Below are positions 33,554-42,797 of a stretch of 64,000 bases of DNA, in pieces. The stretch is from Saprospiraceae bacterium (lineage in GTDB: Bacteria; Bacteroidota; Bacteroidia; Chitinophagales; Saprospiraceae), in assembly GCA_026129545.1 (NCBI GenBank), contig JAHCHX010000002.1, forward strand, positions 788,292-852,291, written 5' to 3'. Made by a program: the position numbers and the translations under genes. The notes beneath the pieces are model-generated. The model was not told the DNA's origin and ran no database searches. It saw nothing but the letters and a program-made list of their open reading frames with translations. Position 1 is the stretch's first letter. Each line of letters opens with the position of its first letter.

Positions 33554-34747
33554 TTAGTGCCCCTCCTCCTCTGCGAACTCTTCCACTTTACCTTGCGACC
33601 ACACGAAATAGGCACCGCGTCGCACCACTTTTGCGTGGGCGGGCAGCGGTGTTTCAGGCTCAAAAGCGGCGAAGCCATTCGTCGTGCCGAGGGTTTTCAC
33701 TTTCACGGCCTCGAAAGTCGCGGCTCCCTCTTTTTCGTTTTCCAAAATCAAGATAAATTCTTCAAGCCCTTCGCGCACAATAGCATCGGAGGGCAGGGCA
33801 GGCAAAGCGACAGGCGCTTCGAGCGCGAGTTTCGCGTCGAGATAGAGGCCATCAGCCAGCGACAGTTGGCCGGGGGCTTCGAGTCGGGCATGGACACGGA
33901 GAGCGTTTTTGGCAGGGTCGAGCACGCGGTCAATGCTGAAAACAGTGGCTTGGAGGGCTTTGCCCGCTCCCCCTGCCAAAAAGATGTCTGCTTTTTGACC
34001 GGGTTTTATTTTCAAAATATCTTTTTCAAAAACAAACAAATCGGCGTGCAGGGCGGAAAAATCGGCTACCTCGCAAATGGGCGTGCCGGACTGAACGGCG
34101 CTCCCAGTGCTTGTGTGTATGGCCGTCACCGTACCATTCAAAGGCGCGACGATGCGTAGCTCGGCGCGCACGTTGGCAGGCGACAGTTGCTCGGCATCAA
34201 TGCCGTAGAGGCGGAGTTTGGCGGCCAGCAATTGGCCCGTCGTGGTAGCGGCCCGGAGCTCGGCTTCTGCCTTTTGGAAATTTTTGGCAGCGGTGGCCTC
34301 GTCGTTTTGCAGCGTTCGATAGCGGTCGAACTCTATTTGCAAAAAAGCCAATCGGTCGCGGTTTTCGAGATATTGCTGCTGCAAATCCACCAAATCAGGC
34401 TTGCGCAAGGTGGCCAGCAGGTCTCCTTTGCGCACCGACTGGTTTAGCCTGACCTTCAAGTCACCCAAAAAACCATCTGCTGGGGCGCTCACCACCGCGC
34501 GATTTTCGGGGTGGATGCGCAACTCGCCAGTAAGGGGCAAGGTAGTGCTGACGTGGCGAGTTTCCACCGCCCCCCAAGCGATGTCGGCACGTTGGACTTG
34601 CTCGGCGGAAAGGTGAATGAGCGTCGTTGTCGGATGTTCCTCGACCGACCGCTGGTGCGCGGTGGCATGTTGTTCGGTTGTATGCTTGTTTTTGCAAGAT
34701 GCGAGCAACAGCACAATGATTGACGCGAGAGCAATTTTATTTTTCAT
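33554..34747 (-). CDS. RND efflux periplasmic adaptor (CusB/CzcB-like lipoprotein)
   Basis: A 397-residue membrane-fusion protein of heavy-metal efflux. A lipoprotein signal (IIVLLLASC, cysteine at about 18) anchors it. Then comes a histidine-rich segment (KHTTEQHATAHQ), the beta-barrel/lipoyl halves (APADGFLGDLKVRLNQSVRKG) around an alpha-helical hairpin (about 140-200), and a C-terminal beta domain. It bridges the inner-membrane pump and outer-membrane channel encoded just upstream; the gap is 39 bases. The frame start at 34765 is a TTG; the ATG at 34747 (MKNKIALAS) opens the signal peptide. Last gene of the minus-strand efflux operon. Confidence 0.9.
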   Translation of the reverse strand: MKNKIALASIIVLLLASCKNKHTTEQHATAHQRSVEEHPTTTLIHLSAEQVQRADIAWGAVETRHVSTTLPLTGELRIHPENRAVVSAPADGFLGDLKVRLNQSVRKGDLLATLRKPDLVDLQQQYLENRDRLAFLQIEFDRYRTLQNDEATAAKNFQKAEAELRAATTTGQLLAAKLRLYGIDAEQLSPANVRAELRIVAPLNGTVTAIHTSTGSAVQSGTPICEVADFSALHADLFVFEKDILKIKPGQKADIFLAGGAGKALQATVFSIDRVLDPAKNALRVHARLEAPGQLSLADGLYLDAKLALEAPVALPALPSDAIVREGLEEFILILENEKEGAATFEAVKVKTLGTTNGFAAFEPETPLPAHAKVVRRGAYFVWSQGKVEEFAEEEGH

Positions 34748-34786
34748 GTTGTTGATTTTGAACAAAGTGGTTTGAAAATGTAGAAC

Positions 34787-37700
34787 TTACGGCAGCAGCA
34801 ACTCGATTTCCAGAAGCGTCCGGTTGAGCATGTTCAGGTTGTCCAAGTATTCCATTTCGAGCCGCATGGCGCGGTCGGCGGACTGCACGAAGGTGGTGAA
34901 ATCCGATTCCCCCAGTTCGTAGCGGCGGAAAGCGGTGCGGCGTAGTTCGGCTGCCAGATTGCGGCCCTCCGATTCCCAGTATTGAAGCAAGATGTCGTAT
35001 TTTTCTATCTCGTGCAGCAGGTGCGCCAGTTCCATTTGACCGTTCAACACGGTGGCCTCGTATTGAGCACGCGCCGCGTCGGCTTGCGCTGCTGCCGCGT
35101 CGGCACGCGCTCGCAGGCCTTTTTGCGCCAGTGGCACCCGCAGGCCCACCGCCCAACCGGGATAAACCAAGTCGTTGGCGAGGTACTGTATGTTGGCTCC
35201 TGCTGTGACGACGGGGCCGCGCTTGGCCTTTTCCTGCTCGGTGAGCGATTCGGCGACCGCGGCCTTAGCTTTCATTAGCTGCGATATGGCTCCCATGCGC
35301 ACTCGCGCAGTATCGGCCAGCCCAAACTCGCGGCGGCGGAAAGGCTCCACTACCGGGATAAGCGGTTCGTTGAGGCCGAGCAACTGCCCCAACACCTGTT
35401 GGTCGAAGGCGGCCTCGTGGCCGATGGTCTCCAATTCAAGCCGGATGCGGGCGGCTTGGTCGCGGGCGGCCAAGCGTTCGTCTTGGGCCGATTCGCCATT
35501 CAGGAAGCGGCTTTCGGCGATGCGCGATGTTTTTTGATAAAGGCTGTCGAGCGCCGTAAGGCGCGTGCGCCTTTCTTGCAAATAACTCAGGTGTTGGAAT
35601 ATCTCGCGCACCTCGCGGGTCAATTGGTGTTGCGTCAGGTTTTTTTCTGCCTCAAAAACTCGTTGTTGGCGCTCATATACACTGCGTTGTGCGCGGGTCT
35701 GCCTGCCCGACGGAAATACTTGGTTGATGCCAATGGCAGAAGTGCCAAACATGCCATAGTCAGGGTCGGCGGCGATATTGTGGTAAATTTCGGAAGGCTC
35801 CCAAACGCGGGAAGCCCCGGTTTTCAGAATATCGGTGCTGCGGACGAGTGCGTTGGAGGCGCGAATGGCCGGGTGCGATTCGGTCACTATTTTCAAGGCA
35901 TCCGCTTCGGTCACTGTTTTTTGAGCAAGCGCAGGCTGGACAAACAAAAAGATGATAGCCAGCGACTTGACCATTTTCGTTGCCGTGCCCGAGCCGCCCA
36001 TGCCCCGTTTTTTCGCACCAAAAAACATCGCGTACAAAACGGGCAACACAATCAAGGTCAGCAGCGTGCTCGTCACCAAACCGCCGATGACCACCGTCGC
36101 CAAAGGCCGTTGCACCTCCGCGCCCGCGCCGGACGAAAGTGCCATTGGCAAGAAGCCCAAGGAAGCCACTGCCGCCGTCATCAGCACCGGACGCAAGCGT
36201 ACCGACGCGCCTTGCACCACGCGCTCTTGGACGTTGTGCTCGCCGCTGTCGCTGCTGTTGTTGGCATCCTCGCCAACAACTTCGCCTTCCTCTCTTTCCA
36301 ACTCGTTGAAATACGAAATCAGCACGATGCCGTTGAGCACGGCCACCCCAAACAATGCGATGAACCCTACCCCTGCCGAGATGGAAAACGGCATATCGCG
36401 CAGCCACAAGGCAAACACGCCACCAATCGCCGACATCGGGATGGCCGTGAAAATCAGCAGGCTTTCTTTCAAAGAATGGAAAGCAAAATACAACAAGGCG
36501 AAAATGAGCGCCAGCGCCACCGGCACGGCGACGGCCAGACGCGATTTGGCCGCCTCCAAATGCTCAAACTGCCCGCCATAAGTGACAAAGTAGCCTGCCG
36601 GCAATTTTAGCCGCGTCCGCAAAGTGGCTTGTATTTCCTCGATGACGGTCTGCACGTCCCTGCCGCGCACATTCGCTCCCACCACGATGCGGCGTTGGGC
36701 GTTGTCGCGGCTGATTTGAGCGGCTCCGAGGCGAAACTCGACTTGTGCCACCTCGCCGAGCGGCACGAGCGGCCCGTGCGTGGTGGCAATGGGGAGCTGC
36801 TGCACATCGGCCAAACTGCGGCGACGCGAGGTGTCGAGCCGCACCACGAGGTCGAAACGGCGACCCTCGTCAAACACGGTGCCAGCCACCTCGCCCGCAA
36901 AAGCGGTGCGTAAGGCGGCATTGACATCGCGTACCTGAAGACCGTATCGGGCCAGCCGTTGGTAGTCGTACACGACGGCGATTTGTGGCAGCCCTTCCAC
37001 TTGTTCCACCTTCAAATCGGCCACGCCCTCCACCTCGTGGATGAGGTGGCTGATGCGTTCGCCGGCAGCGGCGAGGCTATCCATGTCAGTACCAAAAATT
37101 TTGATGGCGACATCGGAGCGCACGCCTGTCATCATTTCGTCGAACCTCATTTTGATAGGCTGGGTGAACTCGTAGGCCATGCCCGGCACCTCCTGCACCT
37201 TTTCGGAAATCATTTCCACCAATTCTGCTTTCGATGTTGTTTTGGTCCAAAACTTTTTGTCTTTCAATAAGATGATATTGTCGGCAGTTTCGGGAGCCAT
37301 AGGGTCGGTGGGAATTTCGGCTGTGCCGATTTTTGAAATCACCTGTTCGACCTCGTCGGGGAAATTTTCCAAAATCACCTTTTGCGCGAGCTCGTGGCTG
37401 CGAATGGTTTGGGTGAGCGAGGTGCCGGGTTTGCAAAAACCGTGCATCATTATGTCGCCCTCGTCGAGTGTGGGCAGGAACTCGCCGCCTAGCCGCAGGA
37501 ACACCGCGAGTGCCACGGCGAACAAACCGACCGTCAGCCCCGCCACGAGCCGCGGCGCTTTCAATGCGCCTTTTAGCACGGGCAGGTAGCGGTTCCGAAT
37601 GGCATCCATCAGCCGGTCGGCGAAGGTGGGGCGCAGATTGATTTTTTTGCTCAAAAACAACGCCGACGCGACGGGGACATAGGTGAGCGACAGCAGCAGC

Positions 37701-39196
37701 GCCCCGATGAGGGCGTAAGAAACCGTGAGCGCCATCGGCTTGAACATTTTGCCCTCGATACCTTCGAGCGACAATATGGGCAAGTAAACGATAAGGATAA
37801 TGACCACGCCAAATACCGAGGAACGGACGATGCGATGGGCAGCGGTTTTGACCCCGTCGTTCATCTCGGCTGTGGTGAGGCGGCGGCTTGACATCGCCGC
37901 TTCGCTTTCGGCTGGAACAGTTCCTTGTGCATATTTATGCAAATAATGCAGCGTGGCCTCGACGATGATGACCGCTCCATCCACGATGAGACCAAAATCA
38001 ATTGCGCCGAGCGACATGAGATTGGCCGTGAGGCCAGTCGCCTGCATCATGGTGATGGCGAACAGCATGGACAGCGGAATGACCGACGCGATGATAAATC
38101 CCGCCCGCCAATTGCCCACCAGTAGCACCAGCACGAACACGACGATGAGCGCCCCTTCCACCAAGTTGGTGCGCACGGTGGCCACGGTGCGCTGCACGAA
38201 ATTTTCGCGGTCGAGGAAGGGGGTGATGCGGATACCCTCGGGCAGTCCCGGCTCTATTTCCGCCAATCGGGTCTTCACCCGGTGAATGACCTCGGCGGCG
38301 TTTTCGCCCTTGAGCATCATCACGATGCCGAGCACGATTTCGCCTCCGCCATTGTGGCTCACCGCGCCGTAGCGCAGCGCGTGGCCGAGCCGCACTTCGG
38401 CAATGTCGCCCACCCGAAGCGGCACGCCCCCTTGTGTGTGCACGACGATTTGCCGCAAATCGTCCAAGTTTTTCGCCAAGCCTTCGCTGCGAATGAAGTA
38501 GGCCGAGGCGTTTTGTTCGATGTAGCCTCCTCCGGTGTTCTCATTGGCGTTTTGCAACGCCTGATACACCTCGCCGATGCTGACCCCGGCGGCACGCAGT
38601 CGTTCGGGGGTGATGGCGACCTCATATTGTTGCAGGTAGCCGCCAAAACTGTTGATTTCCACCACGCCGGGTATGCCGGCCAATTGGCGCTTGAGCATCC
38701 AGTCTTGAATGTTGCGAAGTTCCATGGCCGAGTATCGCCCCTCATAACCGGGTTTGGGTTCCACGCGGTAGTGCAGTATTTCGCCCAAGCCCGTGGAGAT
38801 GGGGGCCAATTCGGGCTTGCCCGCGCCTGCGGGTATCTGGTCGGCGATGCTTTGCAGTTTTTCATGGAGCAGAGTGCGGGCGCGGTAGGTGTCCATATTT
38901 TCCCTGAAAACCACCGTGATGACGCTCAATCCAAAACGCGAGATGGAGCGCAGCTCAATGACGCCGGGCAGGTTGCGCACGGCCGCCTCGATGGGAGCCG
39001 TCACATATTGCTCCACCTCTTGGGTCGCCAAAGTGGGGCACACGGTCAGCACCTGGGCTTGGTTGTTCGTGATGTCCGGCACGGCATCTATCGGGAGGCG
39101 AGTGAAGGAAAAGACGCCCGCGACGACGAGCGCCAACACCCCCAACCCTACCAATACCTTGTTGTGTAGCGAGAATGATATGATTTTTTGAAACAT
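34787..39196 (-). CDS. CusA/CzcA heavy-metal RND pump fused to a TolC-like outer-membrane factor
   Basis: A 1469-residue fusion. Residues 1-1050 are a complete heavy-metal RND pump: 12 helices, two large periplasmic loops, PIDAVPDITNNQAQVLT near the N-terminus, and the proton-relay helix IDFGLIVDGAVIIVEA. Residues about 1090-1469 are an outer-membrane factor of the CusC/TolC type (coiled-coil repeats such as ESLTEQEKAKRGP). Between them lies a new signal-peptide-like stretch, MVKSLAIIFLFVQPALAQ, beginning at an in-frame ATG (35974, residue 1075). Substrates of such pumps are Cu/Ag or Co/Zn/Cd; which is unclear. Preceded by a histidine-rich gene, followed by the adaptor. Confidence 0.92.
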   Translation of the reverse strand: MFQKIISFSLHNKVLVGLGVLALVVAGVFSFTRLPIDAVPDITNNQAQVLTVCPTLATQEVEQYVTAPIEAAVRNLPGVIELRSISRFGLSVITVVFRENMDTYRARTLLHEKLQSIADQIPAGAGKPELAPISTGLGEILHYRVEPKPGYEGRYSAMELRNIQDWMLKRQLAGIPGVVEINSFGGYLQQYEVAITPERLRAAGVSIGEVYQALQNANENTGGGYIEQNASAYFIRSEGLAKNLDDLRQIVVHTQGGVPLRVGDIAEVRLGHALRYGAVSHNGGGEIVLGIVMMLKGENAAEVIHRVKTRLAEIEPGLPEGIRITPFLDRENFVQRTVATVRTNLVEGALIVVFVLVLLVGNWRAGFIIASVIPLSMLFAITMMQATGLTANLMSLGAIDFGLIVDGAVIIVEATLHYLHKYAQGTVPAESEAAMSSRRLTTAEMNDGVKTAAHRIVRSSVFGVVIILIVYLPILSLEGIEGKMFKPMALTVSYALIGALLLSLTYVPVASALFLSKKINLRPTFADRLMDAIRNRYLPVLKGALKAPRLVAGLTVGLFAVALAVFLRLGGEFLPTLDEGDIMMHGFCKPGTSLTQTIRSHELAQKVILENFPDEVEQVISKIGTAEIPTDPMAPETADNIILLKDKKFWTKTTSKAELVEMISEKVQEVPGMAYEFTQPIKMRFDEMMTGVRSDVAIKIFGTDMDSLAAAGERISHLIHEVEGVADLKVEQVEGLPQIAVVYDYQRLARYGLQVRDVNAALRTAFAGEVAGTVFDEGRRFDLVVRLDTSRRRSLADVQQLPIATTHGPLVPLGEVAQVEFRLGAAQISRDNAQRRIVVGANVRGRDVQTVIEEIQATLRTRLKLPAGYFVTYGGQFEHLEAAKSRLAVAVPVALALIFALLYFAFHSLKESLLIFTAIPMSAIGGVFALWLRDMPFSISAGVGFIALFGVAVLNGIVLISYFNELEREEGEVVGEDANNSSDSGEHNVQERVVQGASVRLRPVLMTAAVASLGFLPMALSSGAGAEVQRPLATVVIGGLVTSTLLTLIVLPVLYAMFFGAKKRGMGGSGTATKMVKSLAIIFLFVQPALAQKTVTEADALKIVTESHPAIRASNALVRSTDILKTGASRVWEPSEIYHNIAADPDYGMFGTSAIGINQVFPSGRQTRAQRSVYERQQRVFEAEKNLTQHQLTREVREIFQHLSYLQERRTRLTALDSLYQKTSRIAESRFLNGESAQDERLAARDQAARIRLELETIGHEAAFDQQVLGQLLGLNEPLIPVVEPFRRREFGLADTARVRMGAISQLMKAKAAVAESLTEQEKAKRGPVVTAGANIQYLANDLVYPGWAVGLRVPLAQKGLRARADAAAAQADAARAQYEATVLNGQMELAHLLHEIEKYDILLQYWESEGRNLAAELRRTAFRRYELGESDFTTFVQSADRAMRLEMEYLDNLNMLNRTLLEIELLLP

Positions 39197-39337
39197 AGTC
39201 CGTTGGTGAATTCCGAAACTTCGGGACGAGTGGTGCCAATCAGCGAATGTGCCAATTGGTCAATGATGCGGATGTTTGCGAAACCTTTGGAGGTTCGCAA
39301 ATGTGTTTTTGAAAAAATAAAAAAGGTGAAAACGGGA

Positions 39338-39712
39338 CTACGCTATGGGTGGGCGGAACAGGCCGGATGCATAATCGTCGGTCGCCAACACCTTGTGGTG
39401 CAGTGGCAGGCCAGTGCGTTCGGTCAAGGGCGCGGGTGCGGCCAGCTCAATAATGGGAGACTGGGGCAACACGGACTCTGCCAATGGGTGGTGCGAGCAG
39501 TGCAAGGGCAGGTGTTCGTGGCTGCGGTCGTCGTGTTTGTGGGAATTGTCCAGATAGTGGAGCCAGAGGAAATGGGCGAACGAAAGGCCGGGAGCCTCCG
39601 ACCGATGTTCGTGAAAATGCCCGATGAGCGAAGGCATCCGCGCCAGTTCGGCCAGCAGGTTGTGGCCAGTGGCGAATTGCAGGATGAGAACCCAGACGAG
39701 GATGCGCTTCAT
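39338..39712 (-). CDS. Histidine-rich exported small protein of the efflux operon
   Basis: A 124-residue protein with a signal-like N-terminus (MKRILVWVLILQFATG) and many histidines in clusters (GHFHEHRSE, SHKHDDRSHEH, HCSHHP). Short histidine-rich proteins with the same ELARMPSLIGHF-like start often precede CzcA/CusA genes in Bacteroidota, where they may bind metal in the periplasm before export; that role is inferred. It is separated from the pump gene by 141 bases and is the first gene of the operon. Length and start (ATG 39712) look normal. Confidence 0.75.
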   Translation of the reverse strand: MKRILVWVLILQFATGHNLLAELARMPSLIGHFHEHRSEAPGLSFAHFLWLHYLDNSHKHDDRSHEHLPLHCSHHPLAESVLPQSPIIELAAPAPLTERTGLPLHHKVLATDDYASGLFRPPIA

Positions 39713-39736
39713 GACGGGGGCGAAGGTAGGTTTTTT

Positions 39737-39908
39737 GTAAAAACTTAGGCAGGACAGCAGACATTGAATCTTTGACAGGATTTACAAGATTTACAGGATT
39801 TTTAGCGGTGAAGCCACTCCTTCTATCCTGTAAATCTTGTAAATCCTGTCAAAAACCTATAAGCCTGCCAACAGAGTCTTATACGCTTGGGGCTGCCTAA
39901 GTTTTTAC
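39737..39908. mobile_element. Hairpin-type mobile element candidate, 172 bp
   Basis: Outer perfect 16-bp inverted repeats GTAAAAACTTAGGCAG (39737-39752) and its complement (39893-39908) flank a second perfect 29-bp inverted pair (39771-39799 with 39825-39853, TTTGACAGGATTTACAAGAT...). Both sides are bordered by GGTTTTTT (39729-39736 and 39909-39916), an apparent 8-bp target duplication, although the T-run makes that less certain. No coding frame. It fills most of the 39713-40166 gap. Confidence 0.6.
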
Positions 39909-40104
39909 GGTTTTTTTTTTGGAAACGGAAGATTCGGGGAGATATTGGGGCGCCGCGTTGGCGAAATCTCAAAGGTTTCGCAAACGTGCAAGATAGCGCC
40001 CACACGCTGGAGCGGTAGATGGGTGGTTTTTACCACGGGGTGCGCCAACTCGTTTTGCAAACCGCCTTTTTTTCGTCGAGGCCCCACTTTTTTTGTTCAA
40101 AAAG

Positions 40105-40133
40105 TTGCAAATAGCATTTGCATCGTACATTTA
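40105..40133 (+). promoter_or_regulatory. Promoter candidate for the Hc1-like gene
   Basis: TTG (40105-40107), an 18-base spacer and TACATTTA (40126-40133), one mismatch from TAnnTTTG, ending 33 bases before the start codon. Confidence 0.4.
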
Positions 40134-40166
40134 CCGCCTCAATTGTTCACCATTCCCAACTTTATT

Positions 40167-40355
40167 ATGAGCAAAATTTTTGAAACCATCAAGCAAAAAC
40201 TGGCTGAAGCCGAAGCAGATGTCTCGAAGTTTTATGGCGGCAACAACGCTGCGGGTGGCCGAGTCAGGAAAGCGATGCAGGAACTGAAAAACCTGGCGAC
40301 CGAACTCCGCAAAGATGTGCTGGAGGTCAAAAACAGCAGAAAGACATCCAAATAA
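40167..40355 (+). CDS. Histone H1/Hc1-like small basic protein
   Basis: A 62-residue protein of the Bacteroidota histone-H1-like group. The recognisable pattern is VSKFYGGNNAAGGRVRKAMQ followed by ELKNLATELRKDVLEVKNS; the family pairs an acidic helix with a basic helix and a lysine-rich tail, here short (RKTSK). Such proteins resemble chlamydial Hc1 and are assumed to bind DNA and help condense the nucleoid. The open frame extends upstream to 39945, across the hairpin element; the ATG at 40167 gives the family start. A hairpin terminator follows at 40380. It is transcribed alone. Confidence 0.75.
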   Translation: MSKIFETIKQKLAEAEADVSKFYGGNNAAGGRVRKAMQELKNLATELRKDVLEVKNSRKTSK

Positions 40356-40379
40356 CCGCTAAGCCTAAACTCTGTTGCG

Positions 40380-40426
40380 CACCTGCAAATGCCGGCCCTT
40401 TTTGCCGACTTTGCAGGTGTTTTTAT
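40380..40426 (+). terminator. Rho-independent terminator of the Hc1-like gene
   Basis: Perfect 10-base arms CACCTGCAAA (40380-40389) and TTTGCAGGTG (40410-40419), followed by TTTTTATTT. It ends 13 bases before the next start codon. Confidence 0.75.
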
Positions 40427-40439
40427 TTGCTCACCTGCC

Positions 40440-41720
40440 ATGCAATACGTCACTGCCGAACAAGCCCTTCAAGTCATTCAGTCCGGCCACCGGGTTTTTG
40501 TGCACGGGAGCGCCTGCACCCCGCTTTTTTTGTTGAGAAAATTGGCCGAGCAAGCCCCTCGCCTGCGCGATGTGGAATTGGTCTCCATCAGTCTTTACGG
40601 TGATGTGGAGCTCGACAAGCCGAAATATCGCCCGCACTTTCACTTCAACTCGCTCTTCGTATCGGCCAGCATCCGCCAAGCGGTGCAAGAGGGCCGCGCC
40701 GACTATGTGCCGGTTTTTTTGAGCGAAATACCCGAACTTTTCAAGCGCGACATCCTGCCGCTCGACGTGGCCTTGGTGCAGGTGTCCGAACCCGACCGAC
40801 ATGGCTATTGCTCGCTCGGCACATCGGTGGACATTGGGCGCTCGGCGGTGAACACCGCCAAATATGTGGTGGCGCAGGTAAACCCCCAAGTGCCGCGCAC
40901 CCACGGCGATGGCCTGATTCATGTGAGCAGCTTCAACGCGATGGTGTTTCAGGAAGAGCCGCTCCAAGAGGCGCGTTTTGGCAGCGATATCGGGGAGGCA
41001 GAGATGAAAATCGGGCATTTGGTGGCCGAATTGATTGACGACCGCAGCACCCTCCAATTGGGCATCGGCACCATCCCCGATGCGGTGCTGCAATGCCTGC
41101 ACAACCACAAAGACCTCGGCGTGCATACTGAGATGTTTTCCGACGGCATCATCGAATTGGTGGAAAAAGGCATCGTCAACAACCGCCACAAAAACATTCA
41201 CCCCAACAAAACGGTGACTGCTTTTGCGCTCGGCTCGCGGCGGCTCTACGATTTTGTGGACGACAACCCCTCGGTGGTTTTTCTTGATATTGACTATGTG
41301 AATGAGCCTTACATCATCCGCCGCAACGCAAAAGTGATTGCCATCAATAGCGCCATAGAGGTGGATTTGACTGGGCAGGTTTGTGCCGATTCCATCGGCA
41401 CTTATCAATACTCGGGCGTGGGGGGGCAGATGGATTTTATGCGCGGCGCGGCCATGTCGGAGGGCGGCAAGCCCATCATCGCGCTCACCGCCCGCACGGC
41501 CAAAGGCATTCCGCGCATTGTGCCGATGTTGAAACCCGGCGCTGGCGTGGTGACCACTCGGGCGCACGTTCACTACGTCGTCACCGAGTACGGGGTGGCT
41601 TATTTGTTTGGAAAAAACCTGCGACAACGCGCCAAGGCACTCATTGACATCGCGCATCCCGACGACCGGGAAATGTTGGAAAAGGCGTGTGTGGAGCGGT
41701 TCAAGGCGTTTTCGGAATAA
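40440..41720 (+). CDS. Acetyl-CoA hydrolase/transferase family (4-hydroxybutyrate CoA-transferase-like)
   Basis: A 426-residue CoA-transferase of family I (Cat1/AbfT-type). Features are the early GHRVFVHGSACTP, the LGIGTIPDAVLQCL stretch, HTEMFSDGIIELVE, which carries the catalytic glutamate region, and the glycine-rich GVGGQMDFMRGAAMS loop. It moves CoA between acetyl-CoA and other acids, or hydrolyses it. An upstream ATG at 40389 lies inside the preceding terminator, so the ATG at 40440 is chosen. Its last 20 bases overlap the 3' end of the convergent transporter gene. The physiological acid cannot be told from sequence. Confidence 0.88.
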   Translation: MQYVTAEQALQVIQSGHRVFVHGSACTPLFLLRKLAEQAPRLRDVELVSISLYGDVELDKPKYRPHFHFNSLFVSASIRQAVQEGRADYVPVFLSEIPELFKRDILPLDVALVQVSEPDRHGYCSLGTSVDIGRSAVNTAKYVVAQVNPQVPRTHGDGLIHVSSFNAMVFQEEPLQEARFGSDIGEAEMKIGHLVAELIDDRSTLQLGIGTIPDAVLQCLHNHKDLGVHTEMFSDGIIELVEKGIVNNRHKNIHPNKTVTAFALGSRRLYDFVDDNPSVVFLDIDYVNEPYIIRRNAKVIAINSAIEVDLTGQVCADSIGTYQYSGVGGQMDFMRGAAMSEGGKPIIALTARTAKGIPRIVPMLKPGAGVVTTRAHVHYVVTEYGVAYLFGKNLRQRAKALIDIAHPDDREMLEKACVERFKAFSE

Positions 41721-42732
41721 CGGTTTTGTCAAACTCCTTTTGATAAATGCGCAGCAGCAGGATGAAGAGCGCAATCAGAATCGGACCAAAGATGAACCCG
41801 ATGAAGCCAAACAATTTCAGCCCGACAATGACCCCGAACAACGTGATGATGGGATGAACGTGGCCTATCTTTTTCAACAGCCACATCCGGGCCAGATTGT
41901 CCACCGAGCCGACCACGATGAAGCCATAGAGGAAAATTATCAACGCTTTGAGCTCCATGCCCTCTGCCAACAGGATGAGCGACAGGGGGATATAGGCCAA
42001 CGCCACGCCCAGCACAGGCAACATACCTGCCACAAAGGTGATGGCAAACCACAGCCACGGGTTTTCCACGCCCATCAGCCCATACACGATGACCGCCGCA
42101 AAACCCTGCACCAAACCCATAAGTGGGATGCCCAGCGCATTGGCCCACACCATGTCGTTGAGCTGGGTGCGGACGTAATCCCGGTTTTCATCCTTGAGCG
42201 GCAGCCAGTTGAAAAACGAGCGTTCCATCCGCTCGCTCTCCGTCAGCATGAACCACACGATGAAGTAGGCGGCCAGCAACAGCCCCAAGCCGCCGAGCGT
42301 CGCGTTCACGATGCGCTGCGCCTCGGCCATGCCCCAACCGGCCACGTTGTTGATGTTGTCGGGTGTCAGCAAGTCAATGCTGAAGCGGGCTTCCAATTTG
42401 CGCAGGATGTCGCTGGCATTCTGAATCAGTTGCTCAGAATTCATCAAGAGCGCAATCAGGCGCTTTTCGAGCATCCCGAAAATCCAATACGCGGGAAAAA
42501 GCAGTATCAGAAACGAGGTGAGGAGGAGGGCTGCCACCGCTGCTTTTTTTCGCCATTTCCATTTTTCCGTCAGAAACACCAACGGCCCCCGCAGCAGCAC
42601 ATACAGGGTGTAGGCACCCAACAGCGCCGGAAGGAAAAAGCGGAGATTCCAGAACAGCACCCCAAAAATGACCGCGATGAGCAGCAGCAGCAGCGATTGG
42701 CGGACTTGGATGCCGGGTATCTGATTCATCAT
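41701..42732 (-). CDS. AI-2E family (PerM-type) transporter
   Basis: A 343-residue membrane protein of the AI-2E/PerM family with seven or eight helices. Typical segments are LAAYFIVWFMLTESERM, VWANALGIPLMGLVQGFAAV and GSVDNLARMWLLKKIGHVHP, with the late GLKLFGFIGFIFGPILIALF. Members have been tied to autoinducer-2 export or sodium/proton exchange; the role here is open. Starts at the ATG pair 42732/42729, since the 16 upstream codons look non-coding. Its 3' end overlaps the CoA-transferase gene tail to tail by 20 bases. Confidence 0.88.
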   Translation of the reverse strand: MMNQIPGIQVRQSLLLLLIAVIFGVLFWNLRFFLPALLGAYTLYVLLRGPLVFLTEKWKWRKKAAVAALLLTSFLILLFPAYWIFGMLEKRLIALLMNSEQLIQNASDILRKLEARFSIDLLTPDNINNVAGWGMAEAQRIVNATLGGLGLLLAAYFIVWFMLTESERMERSFFNWLPLKDENRDYVRTQLNDMVWANALGIPLMGLVQGFAAVIVYGLMGVENPWLWFAITFVAGMLPVLGVALAYIPLSLILLAEGMELKALIIFLYGFIVVGSVDNLARMWLLKKIGHVHPIITLFGVIVGLKLFGFIGFIFGPILIALFILLLRIYQKEFDKTVIPKTP

Positions 42733-42797
42733 GGTCGTAAGAAAACAGGCCACCCGAAGCGAGCGGCCTGCTGACAGCAAAATTACCCACTATACTT

